From: an uncultured Actinomyces sp.
GTDB lineage: Bacteria; Actinomycetota; Actinomycetes; Actinomycetales; Actinomycetaceae
Length of the DNA: 13,995 nucleotides
NCBI GenBank assembly: GCA_900556405.1
Contig: USPB01000027.1
Location: forward strand, 1 to 13,995
Direction: 5' to 3'
The notes beneath the pieces are model-generated. The model worked only from the letters and a program-made list of their open reading frames with translations. It did not search any database and had not been told where the DNA came from. This document shows, piece by piece, positions 7,204 to 13,981 of this stretch. Both the position numbers and the translations under genes were made by a program. The number at the start of each line of letters is the position of its first letter. Position 1 is the stretch's first letter.

Positions 7204-8843
7204 AATGGACAGACATTCAGCAATGGGAGTCGGCGCCGCTGCAGGCGTACGCAGTGGAGTGTGAAAATAAGCAGCGCAAGCTGCAGGCAGAAGGTGACAA
7301 CCTCGCTGCAGACCTTGAAAGCCTGTCGGGGAGCGGACAGACCGTCCAGGCCGCTCGCAGCTCGCTCCGTCAGCAAATCTCCTCGATCGAGCGGCATGTG
7401 AATCACCTCATCAGCACGGCTGAGATCTGTAGCGCGGGCGCACATGGGATCGACAGGCTTCGCGCGAATATCGACGACGCACTCCAGCTGGCCAACACGT
7501 GGGGCATGTCTATTGACGCGAGCGGAAACGTGTCGATGGATGCCACCCAGGTACAAAAGCTCGTCGACGAGGGCAAGAGCAGGAGCGAGCTGAAGTCCCT
7601 GGTTAAAAGCGCTCAGGAACGTGTCAACACTGCCCTCAAGCAGGCCCAGGAACTCGTCGAGTCTCTCTCGCAGAAGCTCGCGGCCCTCGAGGCAGGTACC
7701 TTCGACAACAACGTGCACTACTCCGCAACGATCAAGAGTCGCCCCACGTTGCCCCCAGCCGACGCCTCCCCGCAGGAAGTCGCATCCTGGTGGAGTTCCC
7801 TGTCCGACGAGGACAAGCAGTGGATGATCCGCGAGCACCCCGACGTCATCGGCAACCTCGAGGGCATCGACTACACGTCGCGTAACGAAGCGAATCGCAT
7901 CATGCTGCCTCGTCTTAAGGAACAGGCCGAGGCTGACCTTCAAAAGTTCTACGATGACAATGGGCCGTATATCGAGCCAGCTCTGCGTTCTGAACGAGAT
8001 CGTCTGAAGAACCGCGTGACAGCCCTCGAGCAGATCGAAGAAACTCTGGAGCGAGAGGATACAGAGAATCCCCCAGTCCCACGCTACCTGATGCAGTTGG
8101 ATGCCTCCGGACCAAACGTTCTCGCGGCCGTCTCCCAGAATAATCCGGATGATGCCGATCACATCGGCGTCATCGTTCCCGGTATGACAACAAGCGTCGC
8201 AGACTCCCTGGGCGAATATGACGGGCATGCGACAACCCTGCGTAAATCGGCAGAAACTGCGGCGACAAACGGCAAAAAGGTCGCCATGGTCGAATTCTTC
8301 GGCTACGACGCACCTCCCGGCCCTGCCGAGGCTTCCTTCACCATCATGGCTAACAATGGTGCACCGAAGCTCGCCAGCTTCCTGAACGGCATCGACGCGG
8401 TGCGAGAGCACGGGGCCGGTGACGCCCACATCACCGTCGCCAGCCACTCCTACGGCTCGACCACGGCGGGTATCGCCGCGACGCTGGTTAACGATGGCGT
8501 CATCGACGACTTGGTGCAATTCGGTTCGCCCGGCTCGGGCGTGCAGGATGTGAGCGAGTTCCACGTCCTCGAAGGACACACGTACGTGAGTGCTGCTCCC
8601 TACGAGAACGACATGGTCCAAGGACTCGGACCAAACCCCTGGTTCGGTAAGAATCCCGACACTATGGACGGCTATAAGCATCTGTCAGGCGACGTCGGTC
8701 CTACTAAATGGGGCCTCCTACCAATTGGCGTGATCCCGATCCCCATCCCCAAGCCTTTCGCTCAGCACAGCGGCTACTTTGAAGAGGAGACGCAGGCGAA
8801 CCGTGACATTGCCAGCGTCATTGGAGGTAACCCAAACGTATGA
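7200..8843 (+). CDS. Coiled-coil plus alpha/beta-hydrolase (DUF1023-like) protein, putative secreted effector
   Basis: The protein is 547 aa from GTG 7200 and overlaps the upstream ORF by 4 bp. Residues about 1-165 are almost wholly helical and heptad-like (WTDIQQWES at the start, two long helices, then TALKQAQELVESLSQKLAALE), reminiscent of WXG/LXG-type secretion domains. Residues about 188-235 contain SPQEVASWWSSLSDED and HPDVIGNLEGID, hallmarks of the DUF1023 (Abhydrolase_8) family. The hydrolase follows: IGVIVPGM, the nucleophile elbow ASHSYGST with Ser417, FGSPGSGV, and a C-terminal His523 in QHSGYF. No signal peptide is present. Likely activity is an esterase or lipase on an unknown substrate. 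Two membrane-type proteins are coupled downstream, so toxin with immunity proteins is a reasonable hypothesis; a cell-surface processing enzyme is the alternative. Confidence 0.75.
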   Translation: MKWTDIQQWESAPLQAYAVECENKQRKLQAEGDNLAADLESLSGSGQTVQAARSSLRQQISSIERHVNHLISTAEICSAGAHGIDRLRANIDDALQLANTWGMSIDASGNVSMDATQVQKLVDEGKSRSELKSLVKSAQERVNTALKQAQELVESLSQKLAALEAGTFDNNVHYSATIKSRPTLPPADASPQEVASWWSSLSDEDKQWMIREHPDVIGNLEGIDYTSRNEANRIMLPRLKEQAEADLQKFYDDNGPYIEPALRSERDRLKNRVTALEQIEETLEREDTENPPVPRYLMQLDASGPNVLAAVSQNNPDDADHIGVIVPGMTTSVADSLGEYDGHATTLRKSAETAATNGKKVAMVEFFGYDAPPGPAEASFTIMANNGAPKLASFLNGIDAVREHGAGDAHITVASHSYGSTTAGIAATLVNDGVIDDLVQFGSPGSGVQDVSEFHVLEGHTYVSAAPYENDMVQGLGPNPWFGKNPDTMDGYKHLSGDVGPTKWGLLPIGVIPIPIPKPFAQHSGYFEEETQANRDIASVIGGNPNV

Positions 8844-9424
8844 AAAAAGCACTCCCCCTCATTCTCTCGATTTTCTCAGTCGTCTTATTTACCGTCAGTG
8901 CAATCACACTCTATTGCGGAGGTTTCATGAACCCCTTTCCCCCCAAGGTCAAAACTGTTGAAGCGTTCCAGCGCGACCTTGAGCCCACCATCATTGCCGC
9001 GCGCAACGAGCTTCTCACTGCTGAGAACTTCATGGCGTACAAAAACGGCTATCAAATCGACACTTATTCCAAACGTGGCGAAACCATCTGTTCTTTCCAG
9101 TCACGCACTTTTTTCTTCGCCGAGCTGGACACAGACCACATCCGCGACACCTACAACAAGCACCTCCTCCCCCTCGGATTCAAACTCTCCGAAAAACGCT
9201 GGACATCGGGTGGAGTCGAACTCGCGAACTTCCTGTGGACCAACGAGGAGTACCACGCTGTAGTGACATCAACGACACGTCTCGGAGAACAGACCGCCAT
9301 GTTCTACTACACGCAGGGGACCCCTACAGACGGATCCACTGGTAACCCACCGCAGCTCATCGACCAGCCCGGACGCATCCCCGACTGGTTCGACCCCAAC
9401 CTCCCTCCAGCAGACCAGAAATGA
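8840..9424 (+). CDS. Membrane-anchored or lipoprotein-like protein, putative immunity partner
   Basis: The protein is 194 aa. ATG 8840 overlaps the hydrolase stop (ATGA), and GGAGG sits 12 nt upstream inside that gene. Residues 1-25 are a signal or anchor sequence (KKALPLILSIFSVVLF). Cys26 follows (ITLYC), but this lipobox is not canonical, so an uncleaved anchor is possible. The outer domain has RDLEP, RNEL, LLPLGF and the C-terminal PQLIDQPGRIPDW. The same motifs recur in the next gene, so the two are paralogs. I do not recognise a named family. Position right after a hydrolase, duplication and surface location fit an immunity role, but this is inference. Its codons are less GC-rich than those of the flanking chromosomal genes. 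Confidence 0.75.
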   Translation: MKKALPLILSIFSVVLFTVSAITLYCGGFMNPFPPKVKTVEAFQRDLEPTIIAARNELLTAENFMAYKNGYQIDTYSKRGETICSFQSRTFFFAELDTDHIRDTYNKHLLPLGFKLSEKRWTSGGVELANFLWTNEEYHAVVTSTTRLGEQTAMFYYTQGTPTDGSTGNPPQLIDQPGRIPDWFDPNLPPADQK

Positions 9425-10044
9425 CACAACAGGCACCGGCACACCGAGGAGCACGACCACTCGCATTCCTCGCCTGCGCCCTCCTGGCGCTGTGCACCGC
9501 CTCATGCGCGGAGTTTTTCGGTGGTACTCCGGGGATGAATCCATGGCACGCTGAGCAGCTTCAGCAGGCTGGGCAGATGCACTCCATCGAGGACTTTGGA
9601 CGCGATATCGAGCCGGCCCTGATCCAGGTACGTAACGAGCTCATCAACGAGAACAACTTTGAGCTGCGCCATGGAGACGACGCGATTTCCAGCCAACCAA
9701 CGGGAGATCAAACACTCTACAGCCTCAATTCCCCAACCATTTACTTTCTTGAAGACAATGTCGACTAGGCACGGACGGCGTTTGAAAGTCATCTGACCCC
9801 TCTCGGCTTCACGGTCACGGTGGACGAACAAATGACGGACAAGGAAGGAAAATTGACTTGGATCGTCGCACGGAACCCCACCTACGGGATTAGCGCCAGC
9901 GCCTACATCCGTGATTCCAAGCGTTCTTCCTTCCACTACGAGACCGAAATGCTCAGCTCCGATGGATCAACGGACGACCCTCAGCAGCTCGCCGACATCC
10001 CGGGCCGCCGACCCGACTGGCTCATCCCTACCCCCACGACCTGA
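9421..10044 (+). pseudogene. Second paralogous lipoprotein, interrupted by an in-frame TAG
   Basis: ATG 9421 overlaps the previous stop (ATGA). The first 115 codons encode a signal peptide with a possible lipobox (CTASC) and the paralogous motifs GRDIEP, RNEL and NNF. Codon 116 is TAG (9766-9768). The same frame then stays open to TGA 10044 and continues the alignment with the upstream paralog: HLTPLGF, a WIVARNPTYG stretch equivalent to LWTNEEYHA, DGSTDDPQQL and PGRRPDW. The break is thus one nonsense codon, with no frameshift and no deletion. ATG 9820 could restart, but would make a piece without signal peptide. It is either a recent decay or a sequencing error. The intact protein would be 207 aa, close to its neighbour's 194. 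Confidence 0.8.
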
Positions 10045-10065
10045 CAGGCATCACGACCACGCGTG

Positions 10066-10100
10066 CTCGCGCTGCTTCTGTCCTAGCAACGAGGCCGGTG
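10066..10100. repeat. 35-bp direct repeat, right copy (orphan relic of a menA 3' end)
   Basis: Read in menA's frame, this noncoding stretch gives V-LALLLS-stop (10063-10086) and then AACGAGGCCGG, as after menA. It is 31/35 identical to 6996-7030. No menA sequence lies further left, so it is the stump of a gene end left on the far side of the cassette. The MFS gene ends 22 nt further on, from the opposite strand. Confidence 0.8.
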
Positions 10101-10121
10101 CTGCTCTGCGCTCCCCCGCCG

Positions 10122-11555
10122 TCAGCGCCCCCGGCGGTACAGGTACTCGTGCAGCCAGTCACCCGCGATGCCGGTCGCTGCTGCTACGACGCAGACGAGA
10201 GCGACGGCCCGGAAGGCGCCCGTCGCGAGCATCGGCGTGAACACGCCAATGCCGATCGCGGCGCTGCCCTGCATGGCCAGGTCGTTCATGGCGACGGCGC
10301 GCCCGTTCTGTCCGGGGGCGACGGTCGCAAAAACGGTGTCGTAGATGGGTGTGAACAGGGCGCCGAAGCCCGCGTAGATAAAGCACATGGCGGCTGTGAT
10401 GACCCACGGCCCCATGCTCATGCACAGCGCAATGAGGGCGGTGCCCGTGAGGATGAGGGTCACGCACGCGCGCACGGTGCGGCCGCGTCCGATGCGGGAC
10501 ATGACGGCGCCCGACGTCATGGCGGTGGTCAGGGCGACGCAGTAGGCGGGCAGGAGGCGCACGGACACCTGGGCGGGCGTGAGCCCGTAGTAGGCGGCGC
10601 CGATACCGTTCATGAGGGGCGCAACCGTGAAGTTCATGCAGTAGACGATCAGGATGAGGCTGATCGAGCGCGCCCACGGCACGTTCGTGAAGAAGGAGCG
10701 CGTGATGAAGGGTGCGCGCGCACGCCCGATGTAGCGCCAGAAGAGGACACCACCGAGGACGAGGCCGGCGATGAGCCACCAGCGGGGGTTCGCTGCGGCC
10801 AGGGTGAGCAGGAGCGCCAGGGAGGAGAAGATCGCGAGGCCGACGATATCGACGCGCCCGGCGCGGGCGCGCGCGGGCACGCGACGCCCCATGATGGGCA
10901 GGCATGCGAGGCCGGCCAGGGGGATGAGGAGGAGGAGCGCCCAGTTGATGTCGGCGAGGATGCCGCCCGAGAGCATCCCGATCGCGGTGCCGCCCTGGAA
11001 GGCCGCGCACATGAGGCCCACGTAGAGGCCTCGTTTCTTCGGGTCTCGAATGGCGGTCGCCAGGATCATGTACGCGGAGGCTGCGGCTTGGTATCCGAGG
11101 GTTTGGAGGGCGCGGGCGACGATAACGCCGACCAGGGACGAAGAGAAAGCAAAGCCGAGCAGCGACCCGGCCACGATGAGCGCGATGCCCACGTCGACGA
11201 TGCGTCGCAGCGGGATGAAGTCGCCGAGGGTCCCGTACAGGAAGCAGGCGACGCCGAGGACGATCCCGGGGATCGCCGTGATGAGGCCGGAGGCGTCCCC
11301 CGCGCCGATGTCTTGGGCGACGCGCAGGTAGACGAGGTTGAAGCCCTGGAGGGAGACGGTGCCGAGAGCGTAGATGCCGAGAAGCGGCAGGAGCACGCGC
11401 GCGGGTCCGTCCGCGTATTCGCCGTCGGTCGCGATCGTGCGCACGTTGACCGTGGGGGCCGAGGCCTCCCCTCGGATGACCTGTGACGGTACGGTGGCGA
11501 CGCGGCAGGTGGGACCTGCCGCCCGCGATGAGATGAAGAAGCGGAGCGTGCGCAC
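10122..11555 (-). CDS. MFS drug/proton antiporter-like transporter (DHA2, TetK/Tet38-like)
   Basis: The protein is 477 aa from GTG 11555, an uncertain start. The frame opens at ATG 11639 but that part is AT-rich and promoter-like; GTG 11444 would give a 440-aa protein with a more usual short N-terminus. About 12-14 hydrophobic segments begin at VLLPLLGIYALG. GTLGDFIPLRRIV is motif A-like. ARALQTLGYQAAASA, then RGLYVGLMCAAFQGG and SGGILADINWALLLLIPL match the arrangement of TetK/TetL-type exporters. Motif C, normally GPxxGG, reads GMLSGG, lacking the proline. It probably exports a small molecule by proton exchange; the substrate is unknown. The gene ends facing the cassette, and its 5' end is divergent from a ribokinase gene. 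Confidence 0.82.
   Translation of the reverse strand: MRTLRFFISSRAAGPTCRVATVPSQVIRGEASAPTVNVRTIATDGEYADGPARVLLPLLGIYALGTVSLQGFNLVYLRVAQDIGAGDASGLITAIPGIVLGVACFLYGTLGDFIPLRRIVDVGIALIVAGSLLGFAFSSSLVGVIVARALQTLGYQAAASAYMILATAIRDPKKRGLYVGLMCAAFQGGTAIGMLSGGILADINWALLLLIPLAGLACLPIMGRRVPARARAGRVDIVGLAIFSSLALLLTLAAANPRWWLIAGLVLGGVLFWRYIGRARAPFITRSFFTNVPWARSISLILIVYCMNFTVAPLMNGIGAAYYGLTPAQVSVRLLPAYCVALTTAMTSGAVMSRIGRGRTVRACVTLILTGTALIALCMSMGPWVITAAMCFIYAGFGALFTPIYDTVFATVAPGQNGRAVAMNDLAMQGSAAIGIGVFTPMLATGAFRAVALVCVVAAATGIAGDWLHEYLYRRGR
11502..11522. promoter_or_regulatory. Perfect 9-bp hairpin/dyad at the MFS 5' end
   Basis: GCGGCAGGT-GGG-ACCTGCCGC is a perfect inverted repeat with a 3-nt spacer, in the first codons or the leader of the MFS gene depending on the start. 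If translation begins at GTG 11444 it lies in the 5' untranslated region and could be an operator or attenuator. Confidence 0.45.
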
Positions 11556-11694
11556 GGCGATTAGTTCACCACAAATCAACCGTTTAGCAGTATTGCAGGA
11601 AACTAGTGCGCGAATGAAGTTGCGCTTAACTCTCGGCATCGTTCAACGCGCGCACCACCAACTCCACCGAGGAGGCGCCAAAATACGCGACGAC

Positions 11695-11715
11695 GCCACT
11701 GTGACGTGGCACAAT
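11695..11715 (+). promoter_or_regulatory. Candidate -10 and overlapping dyad upstream of the ribokinase gene
   Basis: GCCAC-N6-GTGGC (11695-11710) ends at the first base of CACAAT (11710-11715), an extended-type -10 preceded by TGG, 27 nt before the start codon. A repressor bound here would block the promoter. No clear -35 is seen. Confidence 0.35.
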
Positions 11716-11742
11716 AGAGCATCCCATCGCAAAGGAGCGCTC

Positions 11743-12648
11743 ATGGCACGCGTCATTGTCGTCGGTTCCATCAACCAGGATGTCACGGTCACGGTCGACC
11801 GTTTCCCCTCCCCCGGCGAAACACTCTCTGGCACCTCACTCACCTACAGCCTCGGCGGCAAAGGCGCGAACCAGGCTGCCGCCGCCGCACACTCGGGTGC
11901 GACCGTCGTCTTCGTCGGCGCGCTCGGCTCAGACCCCTCGGGCCAGCGCCTGCGCTGCGACCTGGCATCCCACGGCGTGGACGTCACGCACCTGCGCGAG
12001 GCCGAGGGCCCCTCGGGAACCGCGCTCATCACGGTGGCCGCATCGGGAGAGAACACGATCATCCTGGACGCAGGCGCGAACGCGACCGTGAGCGTTGAGC
12101 CAGCCAAGGCCTCGTTGTTCCCCGCCCCCTCCGACATCGTCGTCCTCCAGGCGGAGATCCCCGAACGCGCCAATGCCGAAGCCCTCGCGTGGGCGCATTC
12201 CTTCGGCGCGCGCGTCCTGCTCAACCTCGCCCCCGCGCGCCCGACGGACCCCGCGCTCATGGCGCGCACGGACATCCTCGTTGTCAACGAGACGGAGGCC
12301 GGCCTCACGCTCGGTATGCCCGCCCCCGCTGGCCCCATGGAGGCGATCGGCGTCGCGCGGGCGCTACGAGGCCTCGGCCCCAAGCACGTCATGGTCACCC
12401 TGGGCGCGGATGGGGCTGCGTGGGCGTCGGGCAGCGAGGCCGGGCACTGCCCCGCTCTCACCCTCGGCGAGGCCGTGGACACCACCGGCGCCGGGGACGC
12501 GTGCGTGGGTGCACTGGCGGCCGCGATGGCCCTCGGCAAGCCCTTCGACGAGGCCGTGGCCGACGGTATCCGGGCCGGCTCGACCGCTGTCCTCGCGCCC
12601 GGCGCCGCCCCCTCGTACGTAGCTCTCCCCCGCGTGACGCGCGCCTAA
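11743..12648 (+). CDS. rbsK: Ribokinase-type carbohydrate kinase (PfkB family)
   Basis: The protein is 301 aa from ATG 11743, with AAGGAG 6 nt upstream (11731-11736). The frame is open much further upstream but without a start signal. Signature 1 is SLGGKGANQAA (GGKGANQ, 38-44) and signature 2 is DTTGAGDAC (246-254) with Asp252 as catalytic base; the usual Phe after GDA is Cys here. NETE (182-185) is the Mg/phosphate motif, and GSINQD (9-14) begins the sugar-binding strand. These together are typical of ribokinase, which phosphorylates D-ribose at O5 with ATP in the cytoplasm. Related PfkB kinases share much of this, so the substrate could be another pentose or nucleoside. No ribose transporter lies in the window. 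Confidence 0.82.
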   Translation: MARVIVVGSINQDVTVTVDRFPSPGETLSGTSLTYSLGGKGANQAAAAAHSGATVVFVGALGSDPSGQRLRCDLASHGVDVTHLREAEGPSGTALITVAASGENTIILDAGANATVSVEPAKASLFPAPSDIVVLQAEIPERANAEALAWAHSFGARVLLNLAPARPTDPALMARTDILVVNETEAGLTLGMPAPAGPMEAIGVARALRGLGPKHVMVTLGADGAAWASGSEAGHCPALTLGEAVDTTGAGDACVGALAAAMALGKPFDEAVADGIRAGSTAVLAPGAAPSYVALPRVTRA

Positions 12649-12677
12649 ACGCCACCCAGAACACCCCCGATTGCTCC

Positions 12678-12707
12678 GGGAGTGAACGCGCCAGCGTGAG
12701 CCCTCCC
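12678..12707 (+). terminator. Possible weak hairpin terminator after the ribokinase gene
   Basis: GGGAG (12678-12682) pairs with CTCCC (12703-12707), and inside ACGC pairs with GCGT round a GCCA loop. Internal loops and the absence of a T-run make it weak. It lies 30 nt after the stop and just before the next gene's -10 box. Confidence 0.3.
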
Positions 12708-12714
12708 ACGCCCC

Positions 12715-12720
12715 TATGCT
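12715..12720 (+). promoter_or_regulatory. -10 box for a leaderless transcript
   Basis: TATGCT fits TANNNT and is 6 nt upstream of the ATG at 12727. No Shine-Dalgarno sequence is present between them, so transcription probably begins at or next to the start codon. Confidence 0.55.
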
Positions 12721-12726
12721 AGGGAC

Positions 12727-13119
12727 ATGGCCAGAATCGCCCTCGTCGTCGCAATGCTCGCAGTCACCATCTACGCTGCCGCCGACTGGCACCGCACGCC
12801 CGAAGACGAGATGCCCGGCAAAATCGCCAAGCCGATATGGCTCATGATCATCCTGTTCACCGCGACGGTCGCCGCCATCGGCCCCATCGCGTGGCTCGTC
12901 CTGCGTTGGGTATCCCGCGCAGAAAAGAAGCAGACGCGCACGCCCCAGGCCCCCAAGCGCCCCTCCGCCCCCGACGACGACCCCGAGTTCCTCTTCCGCC
13001 TCGAGCGCGACATCCAACGCAAGCGCCGCGAGGAAGAACGCCGCGAGCGCGAGCGCCGCAAGCGCTCCGACGGCGACGCATCCGGCCCCACCGAGGCCTC
13101 GGGCGACGAGGCCCACTAA
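12727..13119 (+). CDS. Small two-helix membrane protein with charged tail (PLDc_N-like)
   Basis: The protein is 130 aa. Two hydrophobic segments are visible, about 3-19 and 37-60 (WLMIILFTATVAAIGPIAWLV). A DWHRTPEDEMP loop lies between them. The remainder is cytoplasmic and very charged: a PDDDPEFLFRLERDIQ segment, then a run of Arg/Glu/Lys (about 98-112) likely to be a single helix or coiled coil, and an acidic end. The two-helix hairpin with PIWLMIILF and GPIAWLVLR resembles the phospholipase D nuclease N-terminal (cardiolipin synthase N-terminal) small proteins of actinobacteria. No catalytic motif is present. Its start has a leaderless-type -10. The function is unknown. Confidence 0.75.
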   Translation: MARIALVVAMLAVTIYAAADWHRTPEDEMPGKIAKPIWLMIILFTATVAAIGPIAWLVLRWVSRAEKKQTRTPQAPKRPSAPDDDPEFLFRLERDIQRKRREEERRERERRKRSDGDASGPTEASGDEAH

Positions 13120-13169
13120 GGGACACCGTGACCGTCCACCTCAGGCGCTGATTGTCGCGCGCCGCAGAC

Positions 13170-13211
13170 GCGCCCTACCACAGCGCGACCGCACCCTACC
13201 GCAGCATGACC
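13170..13211. repeat. Two imperfect tandem 21-bp units
   Basis: Units 13170-13190 and 13191-13211 both follow GC(G/A)CCCTACC(A/G)CAGC, then GACC, with four differences. They lie in the 129-bp gap between convergent genes. No clear terminator hairpin was found in this gap. Confidence 0.5.
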
Positions 13212-13248
13212 CGATACCCCGGCCTGCGGTCCAGCCCGGACGCTACGG

Positions 13249-13917
13249 TCAGCGGCGCAGATCCGCCTGCGAATCCCCCGGCGTCATATCCTTCGCAATC
13301 GCGACGAGGTCCGCCGCAGGCTCCGCGTAGGACGTACCCACAAGCGTCGCACCTGAAAAAATGAAGGACGTGATCGACGCGAGCGCGCAGTGGCGCGACT
13401 TCGGAGAATGAGGCAACGGCTGGCCATTCACGAAACGCGTCAGCGTCACGATCGGATTCTGATGCGACACCACCAACGCCTCGTGCCCCCGCGCCGCACG
13501 CAAAGCCGACGACAGGGCCGCGCTCATGCGCGACGCAACATCGCGATACGGCTCACCCCACGAGGGACGCAGCGGATTGCAGTAGTACTTGTAGTACTTC
13601 GGATTCGCCAGCATCGCCCGATTCGAATTCACCGGCAGCCCCTCGAACACGTTATCGGACTCAATGAGACGCGGATCCGACTCAATCGTCAGCCCATACG
13701 CCGCCGCCGTCGGCGCCGCCGTCAACTGCGCGCGCAGCAGCGGCGAAGAAATCACACGCGTAATATCCGCACCCGAATCCACCAGGTACTCCGCGGCGCG
13801 AGCAGCCATCGCATGGCCCAGCTCCGTCAACCCAAAACCAGGCAGACGCCCATACAAAACACCGTTCGGATTGTCCACCTCACCGTGGCGCATAACATGA
13901 ATAATGGTGCGTTCCAT
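13249..13917 (-). CDS. Histidine phosphatase family protein (phosphoglycerate mutase-like)
   Basis: The protein is 222 aa. ATG 13917 is preferred; an upstream TTG at 13926 overlaps the -10 box. The catalytic RHGE is at 10-13, with His11 as the phosphohistidine. SSPLLRAQLTA (58-68) supplies the conserved Arg62. Acidic Glu92 lies in NVFEG, and the second His is His152 in VVSHQNP. This is the complete active-site set of the branch-1 histidine acid phosphatases. Members range from cofactor-dependent phosphoglycerate mutases to broad phosphatases; the short length and lack of the mutase core favour a phosphatase. It is cytoplasmic, with no signal peptide. The KYYKYYCNPLRPSWGEPY segment in the lid region resembles actinobacterial members of unknown substrate. 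It is convergent with the small membrane protein gene. Confidence 0.87.
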   Translation of the reverse strand: MERTIIHVMRHGEVDNPNGVLYGRLPGFGLTELGHAMAARAAEYLVDSGADITRVISSPLLRAQLTAAPTAAAYGLTIESDPRLIESDNVFEGLPVNSNRAMLANPKYYKYYCNPLRPSWGEPYRDVASRMSAALSSALRAARGHEALVVSHQNPIVTLTRFVNGQPLPHSPKSRHCALASITSFIFSGATLVGTSYAEPAADLVAIAKDMTPGDSQADLRR

Positions 13918-13925
13918 AACACCCA

Positions 13926-13931
13926 AGTATA
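13926..13931 (-). promoter_or_regulatory. -10 box for a leaderless phosphatase transcript
   Basis: On the minus strand TATACT fits TANNNT and is separated by 8 nt from ATG 13917. No Shine-Dalgarno is seen. It lies just downstream of the terminator of the preceding minus-strand gene. Confidence 0.55.
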
Positions 13932-13948
13932 GGGGCCCGGATACACGA

Positions 13949-13974
13949 GAGGCCCGACCAAAAGGCCGGGCCTC
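13949..13974 (-). terminator. Intrinsic terminator of the gene entering from the right edge
   Basis: Arms GAGGCCCGACC (13949-13959) and GGCCGGGCCTC (13964-13974) pair at 10 of 11 positions round an AAAA loop (TTTT on the minus strand). It lies 7 nt after the stop of the right-edge gene. The following sequence is only mildly T-rich, as is common in GC-rich genomes. Confidence 0.75.
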
Positions 13975-13981
13975 CGCTCGC

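Larger units (their letters stand above)
7031..10065. mobile_element. Accessory cassette inserted at the menA 3' end (putative genomic islet)
   Basis: About 3.0 kb lies between two copies of the menA end. It contains one tightly overlapped operon of genes absent from the menaquinone pathway. Codon use in the operon, especially its distal two genes, is visibly less GC-biased than in menA or the MFS gene. No integrase, transposase or terminal inverted repeat is present, so it is not a self-mobile element. Insertion by recombination is inferred from the repeated menA end only. Confidence 0.55.

Noticed and set aside
7140..8681. 513-aa minus-strand frame opposite the hydrolase gene
   Set aside because: The plus strand holds the coherent domain order and overlapped operon; the minus frame has no recognisable motif.
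9766..9768. Programmed TAG recoding (pyrrolysine or readthrough)
   Set aside because: No recoding signal is visible and the copy is a redundant paralog, so a plain nonsense mutation is simpler.
11556..11639. N-terminal extension of the MFS protein to ATG 11639
   Set aside because: The sequence is AT-rich and promoter-like, and an about 80-residue tail before helix 1 is unusual for this family.
13918..13926. TTG 13926 as phosphatase start
   Set aside because: It overlaps the TATACT -10 box; ATG 13917 fits the leaderless pattern and the RHG position.
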